Source: CAG-826 sp964504595 (GTDB taxonomy: Bacteria > Bacillota_I > Bacilli_A > RFN20 > CAG-826). Taken from it: a stretch of DNA of 64,000 nucleotides. Made by a program: the position numbers and the translations under genes. Positions within the stretch are counted from its first letter, which is position 1. The number at the start of each line of letters is the position of its first letter. This document shows, piece after piece, positions 54,511 to 63,681 of the stretch. The notes beneath the pieces are model-generated. The model was not told where the DNA came from. It worked only from the letters and a program-made list of their open reading frames with translations, and ran no database searches. The DNA lies in assembly GCA_964504595.1 (NCBI GenBank), contig CAZDEE010000004.1, positions 1 through 64,000 of the forward strand. The letters are read 5' to 3'.

Positions 54511-55932
54511 ATGCTGAAATTATTTGATACCATACCGGATAATTTCTTTTCCGTCCTTTCGAGTAAAAATAAAGATATTTATGCAATGGCTTTACTAGTC
54601 TTATATCGATCGCTTCAAACTGATGAAATGTCAATTAAGAAAGATGATTTCATCAGGACTTTAAAAGAAAAGGCGACCGATCTTGTCATGAATTTTGATT
54701 TTTCCGAAGAAGGCGATGAAGATGATTTAGGTGCAAATCCTTCATTACCTAGTCGCGCCGCTTTTATCGTGCGTCGATTAGAAGAAACGGGTTGGATAGA
54801 TATTGAAATGCGAACTGACACGTTTGAAGAATATATTGCTTTACCAAGTTATTCGATTCAAATGCTTACATTTATGAATGAGATAGTATCTGAATCTGAA
54901 GTTGCATATAATTCGCTTGTTCATTCTACATATAGTGAACTAAAGTTAGAAGATGAAGAACGAGATGAATTCATGTATGCCACATTAATAAGAGTTTACG
55001 AGAACACTAAAAAATTGCGGGTTGAATTAGTGACATTAGGACATTCAATTCGTATTTTCCAAAATAAACTTGGACATTTATTCACTACAAATGAAGTATT
55101 ACATGAGCACTTTGATCAATATAAAATAAGAATTAGTGACCGTTATTATCACCCACTTAAAACCTTTGATTCAGTGACAAAGTTTAAACGTCCGATTTTA
55201 TCTATTTTACAAAAATGGTTAAAAGATGATGAAATAAGACAAAAACTTGTTATGCAATGTATTATGTGGGGACATCATAAAGAAAAAGTGTCCGCTGAAG
55301 AAGAAATTATTGATAAAATTACATACATTCAAGATATGTATGAACAAATGAATTCAATGCTTGCGGAAATTGATGAAAAACATGCTGAATATACTAAGTC
55401 ATCCGCGACCAAGATTATTTATTTAAATAATTCTGATAAAACAATAAAAGGACATCTAGAAACTATTTTTAAAGCTTATGCAAAAGCAAATAGTGAAGGT
55501 GTTGGATTACGCGGTATTCTTTCAAGAATGCAAGACTCAATTTCTCTTTATGAACAAGGCTATATTAATCCTGAATCAATAACATTACCGATAATTAGAA
55601 AATATCGTGAAGAAGGAGACCCTCTTCCAATTATTTATAATAGTGAAGAAGCGGGAGATTATACTATGCAAGAGTTCTTGGATCAAACCAGAAACTCATT
55701 TACTGATGAAAGAATTTATGAGTTTATGGAAACAGCATTCCAAGGAGAAAACGAAGTATTTATTGGAGATATTCCACTTCCTGATTTTGATGCCTTTATT
55801 TTACTTATTCTTGCTTCACTTAAGAAAGATGATGATAATTCCTTCTATATTGTTGAACAAGGAGAAGGAAGAGTTACTTCACAAGGATATGTATTACCGA
55901 ATTTTACCTTTAAACGAAAGGAGAATAAATAA
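54511..55932 (+). CDS. jetA: JetA/MksF-like subunit of a Wadjet-type SMC complex (DUF5716)
   Basis: This 473-residue protein is the kleisin-type subunit of the JetABC (MksBEF/EptABC) complex by operon order and pattern. The N-terminal FDTIPDNFFSVLSSKNKDIYAMAL is the typical start of Firmicutes JetA (Wadjet system, DUF5716). A helical middle section with an HEHFDQYKIRISDRYYHPL segment and a C-terminal winged-helix-like part follow. Kleisins bridge the SMC heads. It has a strong AAAGGAGGAGC ribosome site. Two bases separate it from jetB. Similar proteins also occur in non-defence condensins, so the name is by family, not proven role. Confidence 0.82.
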   Translation: MLKLFDTIPDNFFSVLSSKNKDIYAMALLVLYRSLQTDEMSIKKDDFIRTLKEKATDLVMNFDFSEEGDEDDLGANPSLPSRAAFIVRRLEETGWIDIEMRTDTFEEYIALPSYSIQMLTFMNEIVSESEVAYNSLVHSTYSELKLEDEERDEFMYATLIRVYENTKKLRVELVTLGHSIRIFQNKLGHLFTTNEVLHEHFDQYKIRISDRYYHPLKTFDSVTKFKRPILSILQKWLKDDEIRQKLVMQCIMWGHHKEKVSAEEEIIDKITYIQDMYEQMNSMLAEIDEKHAEYTKSSATKIIYLNNSDKTIKGHLETIFKAYAKANSEGVGLRGILSRMQDSISLYEQGYINPESITLPIIRKYREEGDPLPIIYNSEEAGDYTMQEFLDQTRNSFTDERIYEFMETAFQGENEVFIGDIPLPDFDAFILLILASLKKDDDNSFYIVEQGEGRVTSQGYVLPNFTFKRKENK

Positions 55933-55934
55933 CT

Positions 55935-56555
55935 ATGTTTGAAGAAGAGTTTATTAAATTATCACATAGTGATCAAAATGAATTTGCTAAAGTAGTTAAT
56001 ACTTTAATGCTAAAATCATTTGTTGTCCGTGAATCCTTTGATTCTAGAGAAAAACTTATGAAAATAAATCCTGAATATCGTTTTTTAGAACGCCATTATG
56101 AGTTGGTAGAAAACTATTTAAAATATTCTGGTTGGATTTTAGAAAAAGATGTTGCAAGTGGCGTAATTGCTATCAGTAATGAATTTGAGCAAAATAGATT
56201 AAAAATCGATCGTGAAACATCGCTTATTTTATTTACATTGCGCTTGATTTATGAGACACAAAAAACCGAATCTAATAGTGCGGGAGAAAGCTTATATATG
56301 ACTACTCCAGAACTATTAAAAACGATGCTTGAATATGGAATAACTATGCAAGGCAAACGGTTAACTGGTCGTTTACTTGGACGTTCATTACGCTTTATGG
56401 CCGCGCATAATATTATCGCTAAAGTAAGCGGATCATATGATGAAGGAAATGTTGCTTTCTATATACTTCCTTCAATTACATTTGCGGTGGATAATCAAAA
56501 GATTGCTGCAATGTCAGAAGCTTTAGATAAATTGAAGGAGGGTGAAACATTATGA
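55935..56555 (+). CDS. jetB: JetB/MksE-like KITE subunit (DUF4194)
   Basis: This 206-residue protein fits the DUF4194/JetB (MksE) family of tandem winged-helix KITE subunits that bind the kleisin. Features: SHSDQNEFAKVVNTLMLKSF at the start, RFLERHYELVENYL, SLILFTLRLIYE and GRLLGRSLRFMAAHNII. Its ribosome site is inside the end of jetA. It overlaps jetC at ATGA. Confidence 0.82.
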   Translation: MFEEEFIKLSHSDQNEFAKVVNTLMLKSFVVRESFDSREKLMKINPEYRFLERHYELVENYLKYSGWILEKDVASGVIAISNEFEQNRLKIDRETSLILFTLRLIYETQKTESNSAGESLYMTTPELLKTMLEYGITMQGKRLTGRLLGRSLRFMAAHNIIAKVSGSYDEGNVAFYILPSITFAVDNQKIAAMSEALDKLKEGETL

Positions 56556-59500
56556 AATCCCTTAAAAAAATAAAAATAATTAATTGGCATTATTTTTGGA
56601 ATGAAACTATTAATATTGAACCAATTGTCTTTTTAACAGGTTTAAATGCTTCTGGTAAATCAACATTAATTGACGCAATGCAAGTGTTACTTTTAGGTGA
56701 TACAAGTGGACGTTTCTTTAATAAGGCGGCTACAGAAAAATCATCTCGTACTTTAAAAGGTTATTTAAGAGGAGAACTTGGTGATGCTGAAGATGGCGGA
56801 TTTAAGTATTTAAGAAATGGCCGTTTTACTTCATATATCGCAATGGAATTTTATGATGATTATCATGACACATCTTTTACTTTTGGTATTGTATTTGATT
56901 CCTTTGGCGATGGAAGTGAAGAACATCGTTTCTTCTTATTAGAAGATAAAATTCCTGAAAATGAATTTATAGTTGATAATATTCCAATGGAATATAAGGC
57001 TTTAAATGCTTTTTTCCAAGCAAATTATCAAGGGAAATTTAAATTTTTAGATTCCAATAGACAATATCAAGATTTATTAAAACGTAAATTTGGTGGTTTA
57101 AAAGATAAATATTTTAGTCTTTTTAAAAAGGCGGTTTCTTTTTCACCAATTACTGATATTGAAACATTTATTACTGAATATGTTTGTGATGCATCAACAT
57201 CTATTAATATTGAATCGATGCAAGAAAATATTTTGCAATATAAGAAATTACAAAATGAAGCTGCGGTTATGGCTGCGCGTATTGAAAGATTAACAGAAAT
57301 TGAAAAATCATATAAATCATATATTGAACAAAAAGATTCATTAAGTTTATATAGTTATGTTATCGAAAGAGCGGAATATCAAAATGATTTAGTTCGTTTA
57401 ACTTCCTATGAGCAACAAATTGCAAAAGCGGAAGCTCGTTTATTAGAAATAAATGAGGAATTAAATGATTTTGATGAAGAAATTCGTACTTTCCAACGTA
57501 AAAAAGAAAAATTGATTTCTGATAAATTAACTTCTAATACTTATCAAATGACCGATGAGTTATGGGAAGAAAAGAGAAAAACAGAAGAAAAACTTGCAAG
57601 TCTAGCTCGTGATGCAAAAGCAATTGAAGATAATTTAACTCATTATGCTGACAATTATATTTCACATGCGACTGAATTGGTGGAAACTTTATCTCAATTT
57701 GATTTATCTTTATTAGATAATGATCGTAAAGCGGATATTGAAACAGTCCTTGAAGTTGCTTTAAAAGTTATTCGTCTATCGAGTGAATTAAAAGATCAAT
57801 ATCTTCCTCATTTAGAAACATTAACTTCACCAGTTTTGACCGAATGGAGAGATGTTTTAAATGAATTTAAGTCTCTTGTTAGTGCTTTATATGTTTCTTT
57901 AGGAAGAACAATTAATTCATTAGATCAAAAGACATCTTTATTACGTCAACAAGAATTAGATCTTCGTAATGGAGGAAAATCTTATGAACGTAATTTATCT
58001 TTTGTTCGTAATGAACTAGCAGCAGAACTTAAAAGAAGACATGGTTATGATATAGAAGTCGCTATTTTTGCGGATTTATTTGATATTAAAACTCCTTTAT
58101 GGAGCAATGCGATTGAAGGATTTTTACATAGTCAAAAATTTAATTTATTTGTGGACCCACGATACTATTTAGAAGCTCATGAAATAGTTCGTGAATTAAT
58201 GAAAAAAGCAGGATTTTATAATACGACTCTCGTTGATCAAGCTAAGATTATTGAAAGACGTTTTGTCGCCGAAAAAGGTTCTCTTGCTGAAGAAGTTATT
58301 ACCGATCATGAAGGTGCAAGAGGATATGCTAACTTCTTAATTGGTCATTTAAAGAAATGCGCTTCAGTTAAGGAAGCAAGAGAAAGTGGAAATGGTATTA
58401 CAGCAAATTGTGATTTATATCGTAATTTTTCATTAAGCACAATAAATCCACGTTTTTATCAAGTTTCTTACATCGGCCGTAAGGTTGGAGAAGATCAAAT
58501 TATTGCTAAACAAAAAGAAATTGAAAAGAATCGTAAATTAGTGGAACTTTATCGTAATTTATATGCGATTACAGGTAGAGTTAATAATCTTGAAGTAATT
58601 AATGCTTATGAAATTCAAGCTTCTTTAGCGTTGATTGAAAAAAGCGCTGATATCAAAGGATTACAAGAAACCCTTGATTATATTGAAAGTGAACTTGAAA
58701 AGCATGATTTATCCCAAATTAAAACGATTGATCAAAGAATTGCCGATATTGAATTAGATATAAAAGGCTTAGAAGAAGATAAAGCTCATTTATATGAAGA
58801 AAGAGGTAATTTATATACTCAAATTAAAGTTTTAAAAGAAGATAAAATACCAGAAGAACAAGGTCGTGCGGATGAAAGAAAGAAGAGATTAGAAGAAAAT
58901 TATGATGGTTTCTTTGTTGATGAAGTTGCTCAACCATTATTTAATAAATTATTAGATGAAGGTAAATCAACTTTAGAAATCGTGACCGAATATAAAGTTA
59001 AGCTTACTAAATCTCAATATTTACAACAAAATTATTATTCACAACTCGTGAAGTTAAGAAAAGATTATATTCGTGATTATCGTTTAAGTTATGATGCCGA
59101 AACATTTGATAATGATGTTTATGATCATGAATTAGAAGATATGAGAGATGTTAAACTCCCTCAATATCAAGTAGCTATTACTGATGCCTATAATAAGGCA
59201 ACTAAACAATTTAAAGATGATTTTATTAATAAATTAAAGACTGCAATTGAAACAGTTGAAGCTCAAATAGATGAATTAAACATCGCTTTAAGTGCGTCTA
59301 CTTTTGGTAATGATTCATATCGTTTTATTGTTCGTCCTTCTCAAGAATATCGTCGTTATTATGATATGATTAAAGACGATTTACTTTTAGAAGTTGGTGA
59401 AGATGATTCTGCATTTGTTAATAAATATGAAGAAGTAATGAACGATTTATTCCGTCAAATCGTGGATGTTGGTGAACGCGGAGATCGTCAAAGCGCGGTT

Positions 59501-59935
59501 TTAGCCAACGTTGAAAAATTTACTGATTATCGTTCATATTTAGAATTTGATCTTATCGTTCGTAACCGTGATGGTGTTGAACAAAGATTATCAAAAACAT
59601 TACGTAAAAAATCAGGTGGTGAAACACAAACACCATTCTATATTGCTGTCTTAGCTTCTTTTGCACAACTTTATCGAGTTAATGATAAGGGTGAATTAAG
59701 CAATTCATTCCGCCTTATCGTTTTTGATGAAGCCTTTTCAAAGATGGACCGTGGCAGAATTAAAGAATCCATTCGTTTATTACGTAAATTTGGCTTACAA
59801 GCAATATTATCAGCACCATCGGATAAGGTTGCAGATATATCTGAATTAGTTGATGAAACTTTAGTTGTCTTACACGATAAGAATACATCTAGAGTTCGTT
59901 TATATGCCGAAGAAGAAAAACTTTCAACAAAATGA
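56552..59935 (+). CDS. jetC: JetC/MksB-like SMC ATPase
   Basis: This 1127-residue SMC-like ATPase has N-terminal Walker A GLNASGKSTLID (Lys36), and two long coiled-coil arms (about 230-420 and 640-990) around a hinge-like centre (RRHGYDIEVAIFADLFDIK...). The ABC signature KSGGET lies near 1020-1025 and Walker B LIVFDEAFSKMD with D1059/E1060. The length and the MukB/MksB-type short hinge fit JetC. In Wadjet, this engine extrudes loops on plasmids that JetD then cuts. Here no jetD follows. Instead a terminator ends the operon and glgC begins. Confidence 0.9.
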   Translation: MKSLKKIKIINWHYFWNETINIEPIVFLTGLNASGKSTLIDAMQVLLLGDTSGRFFNKAATEKSSRTLKGYLRGELGDAEDGGFKYLRNGRFTSYIAMEFYDDYHDTSFTFGIVFDSFGDGSEEHRFFLLEDKIPENEFIVDNIPMEYKALNAFFQANYQGKFKFLDSNRQYQDLLKRKFGGLKDKYFSLFKKAVSFSPITDIETFITEYVCDASTSINIESMQENILQYKKLQNEAAVMAARIERLTEIEKSYKSYIEQKDSLSLYSYVIERAEYQNDLVRLTSYEQQIAKAEARLLEINEELNDFDEEIRTFQRKKEKLISDKLTSNTYQMTDELWEEKRKTEEKLASLARDAKAIEDNLTHYADNYISHATELVETLSQFDLSLLDNDRKADIETVLEVALKVIRLSSELKDQYLPHLETLTSPVLTEWRDVLNEFKSLVSALYVSLGRTINSLDQKTSLLRQQELDLRNGGKSYERNLSFVRNELAAELKRRHGYDIEVAIFADLFDIKTPLWSNAIEGFLHSQKFNLFVDPRYYLEAHEIVRELMKKAGFYNTTLVDQAKIIERRFVAEKGSLAEEVITDHEGARGYANFLIGHLKKCASVKEARESGNGITANCDLYRNFSLSTINPRFYQVSYIGRKVGEDQIIAKQKEIEKNRKLVELYRNLYAITGRVNNLEVINAYEIQASLALIEKSADIKGLQETLDYIESELEKHDLSQIKTIDQRIADIELDIKGLEEDKAHLYEERGNLYTQIKVLKEDKIPEEQGRADERKKRLEENYDGFFVDEVAQPLFNKLLDEGKSTLEIVTEYKVKLTKSQYLQQNYYSQLVKLRKDYIRDYRLSYDAETFDNDVYDHELEDMRDVKLPQYQVAITDAYNKATKQFKDDFINKLKTAIETVEAQIDELNIALSASTFGNDSYRFIVRPSQEYRRYYDMIKDDLLLEVGEDDSAFVNKYEEVMNDLFRQIVDVGERGDRQSAVLANVEKFTDYRSYLEFDLIVRNRDGVEQRLSKTLRKKSGGETQTPFYIAVLASFAQLYRVNDKGELSNSFRLIVFDEAFSKMDRGRIKESIRLLRKFGLQAILSAPSDKVADISELVDETLVVLHDKNTSRVRLYAEEEKLSTK

Positions 59936-59939
59936 TAAA

Positions 59940-59974
59940 AAAGACGCTACCCTTTTTTAGGTGGCGTTTTTTTC
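59940..59974 (+). terminator. Terminator of the jetABC operon
   Basis: ACGCTACC and GGTGGCGT (with one G-T pair) form an 8-bp stem with an 8-base loop, followed by TTTTTTT. Confidence 0.85.
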
Positions 59975-60005
59975 CAGATATTACTATATAAGGAGGAGAT
60001 TAGTA

Positions 60006-61124
60006 ATGGGAAAAGAAATAGTAGCAATGCTTCTTGCAGGGGGAAAAGGAACTAGATTAGGTTCACTTACAAGGAAGGTTGCTAAACCAGCAGTTAGTTA
60101 TGGAGGAAAATATCGTATTATCGATTTCCCTTTGTCAAATTGCGCAAATAGTAGAATAGATACTGTTGGTGTTTTAACTCAATATGAATCTGTTGAGTTA
60201 AATAATTATTTAGGTGATGGAAAAAAATGGGGACTTGATGGTATAAATTCTCTTATAGGTCTATTACCGGCACGACAAACTGAAGTTGGTGCGACATGGT
60301 ATAAAGGAACCGCAGATGCGATTTATCAAAATATTGATTTCCTTGATAAATTTGATCCAGAATATGTTTTGATACTTTCTGGAGACCATATTTATAAAAT
60401 GAATTATCAACTAATGCTTGATTTTCATAAAAAGAATAATTCAGATGCGACAATTGCTGTTTTAAACGTTACTAAAGAAGAAGCAAGTCGTTTTGGAATC
60501 GTAATCGCAGATGAAAAGCAACAAATTATTGGATTTGAAGAGAAACCAAAGAAACCTAAATCCACATTAGCATCAATGGGAATTTATATTTTCTCTTATA
60601 AAATTCTTCGTGATGCCTTATTAGAAGATGCCAAAGATGACAATTCCGCGCATGACTTTGGTAAAAATATTATGCCTTCTTTAATTAAAAAAGGAAATCG
60701 TTTATTTGCATATAGATTTAGTGGTTATTGGAGAGATGTTGGAACAATTGAATCACTTTGGCAAGCAAATATGGATTTACTTTTAGATCATGAAGATGTT
60801 GACTTATATAGTATTAATGATGATTTAAAAATATTTTCTGAAGATACCAAGAGTCTTCCTCAATATGTTGGAAAGAATGCTTTAGTTGAAGATTCCTTAA
60901 TTAATCAAGGCTCAGTTGTTTTAGGTAAAGTAGTTCGTTCAGTAATTTCAAATGAAACGCTTATTGAAGATGGTGCAGAGGTATATGATTCAGTAATTAT
61001 GCCAGGCGCAATTATTAGAAAAGGCGCAAAAGTATATAAAGCAATCGTTAGTAATAATACTGAAATTAAAGAAAATTCTATTATTAACGAAGAAGCCACG
61101 AATGTGGTTTTAATTGCAAAATAA
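60006..61124 (+). CDS. glgC: Glucose-1-phosphate adenylyltransferase
   Basis: This 372-residue enzyme makes ADP-glucose from ATP and glucose-1-phosphate, the first committed step of glycogen synthesis. The nucleotide-binding start is MLLAGGKGTRLGSLT, with KPAVSYGGKYRIIDFPLSNC, LSGDHIYKMNY and FEEKPKKPKSTLASMGIYI. The C-terminal left-handed beta-helix (about 290-360) binds the regulator. The AGGAGG site fixes the start at 60006, ahead of which an in-frame extension would read through the terminator. It is 14 bases from glgD. Confidence 0.97.
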   Translation: MGKEIVAMLLAGGKGTRLGSLTRKVAKPAVSYGGKYRIIDFPLSNCANSRIDTVGVLTQYESVELNNYLGDGKKWGLDGINSLIGLLPARQTEVGATWYKGTADAIYQNIDFLDKFDPEYVLILSGDHIYKMNYQLMLDFHKKNNSDATIAVLNVTKEEASRFGIVIADEKQQIIGFEEKPKKPKSTLASMGIYIFSYKILRDALLEDAKDDNSAHDFGKNIMPSLIKKGNRLFAYRFSGYWRDVGTIESLWQANMDLLLDHEDVDLYSINDDLKIFSEDTKSLPQYVGKNALVEDSLINQGSVVLGKVVRSVISNETLIEDGAEVYDSVIMPGAIIRKGAKVYKAIVSNNTEIKENSIINEEATNVVLIAK

Positions 61125-61138
61125 AGAGGTGAATAATA

Positions 61139-62248
61139 ATGAAAAGAATAATCGGATTTTGTAATTTACATAATTCTCCATCTTTAGGAGAATTAACATC
61201 ATCTAGACCTTTAGCATCAACATCATTTTTAGGCCGTTATGCATTTGTTGACTTTGTTTTATCAAATTTTGCAAATTCAGGAATTGATGAAGTTGGAATT
61301 CTTGTTAAAGAATACGCTCGTTCAATAAATAAACATTTAAAATTTGGCTCCTCATGGAATATTAATACCAAAACTGGAGCTCGAGTGATTATGCAAAATG
61401 AACAATATTATAATAATCCTCGTTATAATCACGATATTAATAACATTCGCAATAATGACTGGTTCTTATATCAATCAAAAGCGGATTATGTTGTTATCGC
61501 ACCGGTTCATTTTGTAATGTCAATTGATTATCGTAAAGTAGTTGATGATCATATTGCTTCAGGTGCAGATGTGACTTTGGTTTATACTAAAGTCGACAAT
61601 GCAAAAAATAATTTTATTGGTTGTGATAGATTAACTATTTATCAAAATGTAATTACAAATATTAGTAAAAATAAGGGTGAAAAGAAACGCGCAGACATTT
61701 CTTTAGAAACATATGTTATGAGTCGAGAAATGTTAGAAAGAATTTTAAAAGAAGCACCAACTATTTCTAGTTTGTATTCTTTAAATGATTATATAAATTA
61801 TATGGTTAAAGTTTTACAAGTTAATGCATTTGAACATAAAGGTTATGTAAGATGCTTTGATAGTTTAGCTCACTATATGGAATATTCCTTAGAACTTTTA
61901 GATTATACAGTTAGACAACAATTATTTTTACCAGATTGGCCTATATATACAGTTACTCATGATACACCTCCAAGTAAGTATGGTAAGAGTGCTGAAGTTC
62001 GTAACTCCTTTATCGCTAATGGAGCAATTATTGAAGGAAGTGTTGATAGTTCGATTATATCTCGTTCTGTAGCAATTAGAGAGGGTGCAAAAGTCAAAAA
62101 TTCAATTATTTTAACCGATACAATCATTACAAGTGATGTCGATTTAGAATATTGTATCGTTGATAAATATGCTCGTATTATTCATTGCCATGATTTAAAG
62201 GGCAGTGAAAAGCAACCTCTATATATAAGACAAGGAGATATTGTTTAA
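61139..62248 (+). CDS. glgD: GlgD, regulatory glucose-1-phosphate adenylyltransferase subunit
   Basis: This 369-residue paralogue of GlgC lacks the intact LAGGxGTRL loop (N-terminus FCNLHNSPSLGELTSSRPLA) but keeps the beta-helix and the YAFVDFVLSNFANSG block. In Firmicutes GlgD joins GlgC in a heterotetramer and raises its activity. It overlaps glgA by one base. Confidence 0.96.
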   Translation: MKRIIGFCNLHNSPSLGELTSSRPLASTSFLGRYAFVDFVLSNFANSGIDEVGILVKEYARSINKHLKFGSSWNINTKTGARVIMQNEQYYNNPRYNHDINNIRNNDWFLYQSKADYVVIAPVHFVMSIDYRKVVDDHIASGADVTLVYTKVDNAKNNFIGCDRLTIYQNVITNISKNKGEKKRADISLETYVMSREMLERILKEAPTISSLYSLNDYINYMVKVLQVNAFEHKGYVRCFDSLAHYMEYSLELLDYTVRQQLFLPDWPIYTVTHDTPPSKYGKSAEVRNSFIANGAIIEGSVDSSIISRSVAIREGAKVKNSIILTDTIITSDVDLEYCIVDKYARIIHCHDLKGSEKQPLYIRQGDIV

Positions 62249-63681
62249 TGAAGATTTTAATGGCGGCAAGTGAAGCAACACCACTTGCAAAGACCGGTGG
62301 ATTAGCCGATGTTGTTCATGCATTATCACGTGAACTAGTTACTTTAGATAATGAAGTTGTAATTGTATTACCTTATTATGAAAAAATTAGAGAACAAGTT
62401 ACTCATCATGTGGAACTTGTAACATCATTTACAGTTTACTTATCATGGAGAAAGCAAAATTGTAATGTTTATAAAACTATTATCGATGGAATTACTTATT
62501 ATTTATTAGGTAATCATCAATATTTTGGTCGTGATAATTATTATGGTTATTATGATGATTTAGAAAGATTTGCCTTTTTTACTTTAGCAATTAGAATGTT
62601 AATTAAAGAAATCAATTTTAAGCCAGATGTAATTCATTGCCATGATTGGCAAGTTGGAATGCTACCTTGCTTAATTCGTGAGCAAAATATGAATGATGAA
62701 TTCTATCGTGATATTAAATTTGTTCTTACAATTCATAATCCTGCTTTCCAAGGATTATCACATCCTGATACATTAGGAGATTATTATTCATTAGATCGTC
62801 GTCTTTATGATGAAGGTAAAGTTAGATTTAAAGGACAATTATCAACTTTAAAAACCGCAATTATTTACGCAGATAAGATAACTACAGTTTCTAAAACACA
62901 TGCAGAAGAATTGTATAATAAAGAAAAAGCACATGGATTAGAAACGATTATGGAATTAAGAAGAAATGATTTTGTCGGTATTGTCAATGGCATTGATTAT
63001 GAAGAATTCAATCCTAAAAAAGATGAAATGATTTTTTCAACATTCGACATTAATTCTTTTGAAAAAGGAAAGGAAGAAAACAAAAAAGCATTATATAAAA
63101 AGCTTCATCTTCGCAATACTAAAATGCCATTATTTGCTATTGTTTCAAGATTAACATGGCAGAAAGGTCTTGATTTAGTCTTACATACTTCAAGAGCGTT
63201 ATTAGATGCTGGGGCAAATTTTGTTATTTTAGGTACTGGAGAGGCAATGTATGAACAGGAATTTGAAAACATTCGTCAAGCTTATCCTTCACAAATGGCA
63301 TTCTATAACGGCTATAGTGATGAGTTAGCTCATCAAATTTATGCCGCTTGTGATGTGTTTTTAATGCCAAGTTTATTTGAACCATGTGGAATTGGACAAA
63401 TGATTGCCCTTCGTTATGGCGCTTTACCTCTTGTTAGAATGACAGGTGGATTAAATGATACAGTAAGACCATATTTTGGAAATAATATTGAAACTGCGAA
63501 TGGATTCGGCTTCTATGATTATGACGTTAGTGCTTTATTTAATACAATCAGTTGGGCATTAACATGCTTTAAAGACCCAGAACTTATTCGAAAATTACGA
63601 ATTAATGCTTTAAATGAAGTTAATGATTGGTTAAAGTCTGCAAGCGAATATCTTGATCTTTATCATTCAATAGTGAATTAA
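62248..63681 (+). CDS. glgA: Glycogen synthase (GT5)
   Basis: This 477-residue glycosyltransferase adds glucose from ADP-glucose to glycogen. The N-terminal signature is AASEATPLAKTGGLADVVHALS with the KTGGL loop. The second domain holds VSRLTWQKGLDLVLHT and the catalytic FEPCGIGQMIALRYGALPLVR with the conserved glutamate. It ends the glg operon. No glgB or glgP is in view, but malQ at 13101 supports related chemistry. Its last 62 bases overlap the convergent gene on the minus strand. Confidence 0.98.
   Translation: MKILMAASEATPLAKTGGLADVVHALSRELVTLDNEVVIVLPYYEKIREQVTHHVELVTSFTVYLSWRKQNCNVYKTIIDGITYYLLGNHQYFGRDNYYGYYDDLERFAFFTLAIRMLIKEINFKPDVIHCHDWQVGMLPCLIREQNMNDEFYRDIKFVLTIHNPAFQGLSHPDTLGDYYSLDRRLYDEGKVRFKGQLSTLKTAIIYADKITTVSKTHAEELYNKEKAHGLETIMELRRNDFVGIVNGIDYEEFNPKKDEMIFSTFDINSFEKGKEENKKALYKKLHLRNTKMPLFAIVSRLTWQKGLDLVLHTSRALLDAGANFVILGTGEAMYEQEFENIRQAYPSQMAFYNGYSDELAHQIYAACDVFLMPSLFEPCGIGQMIALRYGALPLVRMTGGLNDTVRPYFGNNIETANGFGFYDYDVSALFNTISWALTCFKDPELIRKLRINALNEVNDWLKSASEYLDLYHSIVN

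Noticed and set aside
59936..60005. A short jetD remnant after jetC
   Set aside because: Only 70 bases separate jetC from glgC, filled by a terminator and a ribosome site.
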